From contig JAISAF010000367.1 in NCBI GenBank assembly GCA_031266855.1, positions 1 through 20,352 on the forward strand: a stretch of 20,352 nucleotides of DNA. Reading direction: 5' to 3'. Made by a program: the position numbers and the translations under genes. The stretch is from Spirochaetales bacterium (lineage in GTDB: Bacteria > Spirochaetota > Spirochaetia > DTKZ01). Shown piece by piece: positions 19,009 through 20,352 of the stretch (the first letter of the stretch is position 1; every line of letters begins with the position of its first letter). The notes under the pieces are model-generated. The model worked only from the letters and a program-made list of their open reading frames with translations, made no database searches and had not been told where the DNA came from.

Positions 19009-20160
19009 ATGATTTTAAGTGAAAAATCCTATCGGAAGATCATTCCCGTGGCTGGGGGCAAGGGGGGAGTGGGGAAGTCAATTTTTACTGTAAACCTGGG
19101 GTTGTATTTGGGCCGACTGGGTAAGCGCGTGATTCTGATTGACCTGGATATGGGGGCGGCGAATCTGCATACGTGTCTGGGTTTGAAGAATACCAGGCCG
19201 GGTTTGGGGAATTTCGTTTCGAACCGGGAACTTTCGCTTGCGGATATTATGTACCGGACGGATTATCCGAATTTGTTTTTTATTCCTGGGGATGTTCTGG
19301 CGCCGGGTATGGCGGATATCGTTTATAATCAGAAGCGGAATATCATTAGCCAGATGCTGAAGCTGGAGGCGGATTATATTCTTCTGGATTTGGGGGCGGG
19401 GAGCCATTTCAATGTTATTGATTTTTTTCTTGTTTCGAATTCGGGGATTCTTGTGGTGACGCCTCAGGTGCCTTCGCTTTTAAATGTGTATGGTTTTTTG
19501 AAGAATTTGAATTTCCGTTTTTTGCAGCGGGCGCTGACGGGGAAGAAGACGGTGGAAGAGTGTATACGGTCGCATGCGCGGGAGGCGAGGCCGAATACGC
19601 GTTTCCGTATGAGCAGGGTTCTGCATGAGATCGAGAAACTTGATAGGGATTCGGGCAGGACGGCGAGGGGGTATTTGAAAAGCTTAAAGCCCAGCCTGGT
19701 GGTGAATATGGCGTTTACCCCGGAGGATTTAAAGCCGGTAGATAATCTGCGGCAGCTTGTGCGGGATGGTTTGAATGTGGATTTGGCTTGTTTGGGGATG
19801 GTTTGCGCGGATAATGAGATAGACAAGGCTATGAAGAAGCTGATGCCTCTGGCGCTTGAGTCTCCGCAGAGTATGGCGGCGAGGCAGATTGAGCGTATCG
19901 CGGAGAAGATTTTCCAGTCGGACAATTTTCCTGATATGCCTTTGGATTTTTCCGAGTATAAGGATTCTTTTGAGCTGGCGGCTATTGAGGCGGATAACGA
20001 CTGGGCCTGTATGCGGGAGCCGGCTGCTACAGGCGGGGCGGAGGGCAGGAATCCCGCGGACATGGAGGCGATTATCGTGGCGCAGCAGCGGAAAATACAG
20101 GAGTTGCAGCAGACGGTGAGGATGCTGACTTTGGGCGCGCCGAAGACGGGTGCGGGATAG
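19009..20160 (+). CDS. MinD/ParA-family P-loop ATPase with C-terminal helical extension
   Basis: 383 aa from the ATG at 19009 (MILSEKSYRKIIPVAGGKGG); an ATG at 18964 would add 15 residues that look unlike the family. Neither start has a clear ribosome-binding site. Deviant Walker A GGKGGVGKS, then VILIDLDMGAANLHTCLGL and DYILLDLGAGSHFNVIDFF in the Walker B position. This matches the long MinD/ParA-like subfamily (GLGNFV..., NLFFIPGD, LLNVYGFLKNLNFRFLQR, VVNMAFTPEDLKPVDNLRQ) rather than canonical MinD or FlhG. After about residue 320 comes an acidic segment and a short coiled-coil tail (VAQQRKIQELQQTVRMLTL). Such ATPases position membrane or polar structures; the target is unknown and no flhF or minC is adjacent. 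Confidence 0.88.
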   Translation: MILSEKSYRKIIPVAGGKGGVGKSIFTVNLGLYLGRLGKRVILIDLDMGAANLHTCLGLKNTRPGLGNFVSNRELSLADIMYRTDYPNLFFIPGDVLAPGMADIVYNQKRNIISQMLKLEADYILLDLGAGSHFNVIDFFLVSNSGILVVTPQVPSLLNVYGFLKNLNFRFLQRALTGKKTVEECIRSHAREARPNTRFRMSRVLHEIEKLDRDSGRTARGYLKSLKPSLVVNMAFTPEDLKPVDNLRQLVRDGLNVDLACLGMVCADNEIDKAMKKLMPLALESPQSMAARQIERIAEKIFQSDNFPDMPLDFSEYKDSFELAAIEADNDWACMREPAATGGAEGRNPADMEAIIVAQQRKIQELQQTVRMLTLGAPKTGAG

Positions 20161-20198
20161 TATCCTGATCACATTAAAACGCATGCTTTTCGGGATTT

Positions 20199-20284
20199 AC
20201 CGCGAAGCTGGATAAGTCGAAAGGGGGAGGGCAAAAATACTTCATCGCTTATACTTATTTGACTTCCGCGGCTTGGCGGTTAAA
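20199..20284. repeat. Inverted-repeat element, family 3 (copy 2)
   Basis: ACCGCGAAGCTGGATAAGTC (from 20199) is imperfectly inverted as TTTGACTTCCGCGGCTTGGC (from 20258), the same motif as 6933-7050 with a few inserted bases. It lies 38 bases after the MinD-like stop. No -10 box follows the TTGACT here. The remaining 68 bases to the window end show no feature. Confidence 0.55.
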
Positions 20285-20352
20285 AAATTCTGCGGGGCGG
20301 GTTTAGTCCTCTATGAACTTTTGAAAAATATACAAACATAAATACTTTGGTT

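Noticed and set aside
19464..20063. A 199-aa minus-strand frame inside the MinD-like gene
   Set aside because: Antisense shadow; the plus-strand frame has clear P-loop motifs.

Overview
The window reads like a spirochaete chromosome, most plausibly a termite-gut or host-associated Treponema. This is an inference from gene content (tripartite tricarboxylate and TRAP carboxylate transporters, a PrpR-type sigma-54 activator, many short lipoproteins and TPR proteins) and from abundant palindromic intergenic repeats; there is no rRNA, tRNA or species marker. No tRNA, rRNA, CRISPR array, transposase or intact prophage was found. Base composition is patchy: rsmE, the transporter block and the MinD-like gene are GC-rich, 1981-6932 is intermediate, and the TPR gene at 7124-8215 is strongly AT-rich.

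Layout. 21-1625: a BamE/SmpA-like lipoprotein gene and rsmE, both on the minus strand, separated by a 368-bp inverted-repeat element. 1981-6013: a tightly packed minus-strand operon of six genes, in transcription order a zinc-ribbon/TPR protein, an unknown 213-aa protein, a membrane-anchored YidD-like protein, an SPFH protein with a C-terminal GYF_2 domain, a stand-alone GYF_2 protein and a small four-helix membrane protein. It looks like a self-contained membrane-associated system and is the best candidate here for something undescribed. 6251-6932: a divergent small protein/XRE repressor pair with a perfect operator palindrome over a TTGACA promoter. 7124-8215: a secreted TPR-repeat protein.

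8364-18365 is a carboxylate-uptake region. A tctB-tctA-tctC transporter on the minus strand faces away from a PrpR_N/PAS/AAA+/Fis sigma-54 activator (12470-14356). Downstream on the plus strand lies a TRAP operon with the unusual order dctM-dctP-cyclase-dctQ. A good -24/-12 (sigma-54) promoter sits 50 bases upstream of dctM, so the activator very probably drives the TRAP operon. Whether it also controls the tct operon is unclear. 19009-20160: a MinD/ParA-type ATPase.

The non-coding DNA is dominated by repeats. Three elements (438-805, 6067-6237, 9371-9562) have terminal inverted repeats related to GAGCCTGTTCAA and each is flanked by a 3-bp TNA duplication (TGA, TAA, TTA), which marks them as MITE-like insertions. 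They carry a shared core of about 105-125 bases that also occurs without those termini at 11729-11834, 18394-18510 and 18815-18946. The core's hairpins keep their pairing while their sequence changes. Two further repeat families are seen: one at 8292-8362 and 12053-12118, and an ACCGCGAAGTCGAA / TTTGACTTTGCGGT inverted-repeat motif at 6933-7050 and 20199-20284, with a half site at 1735-1748.
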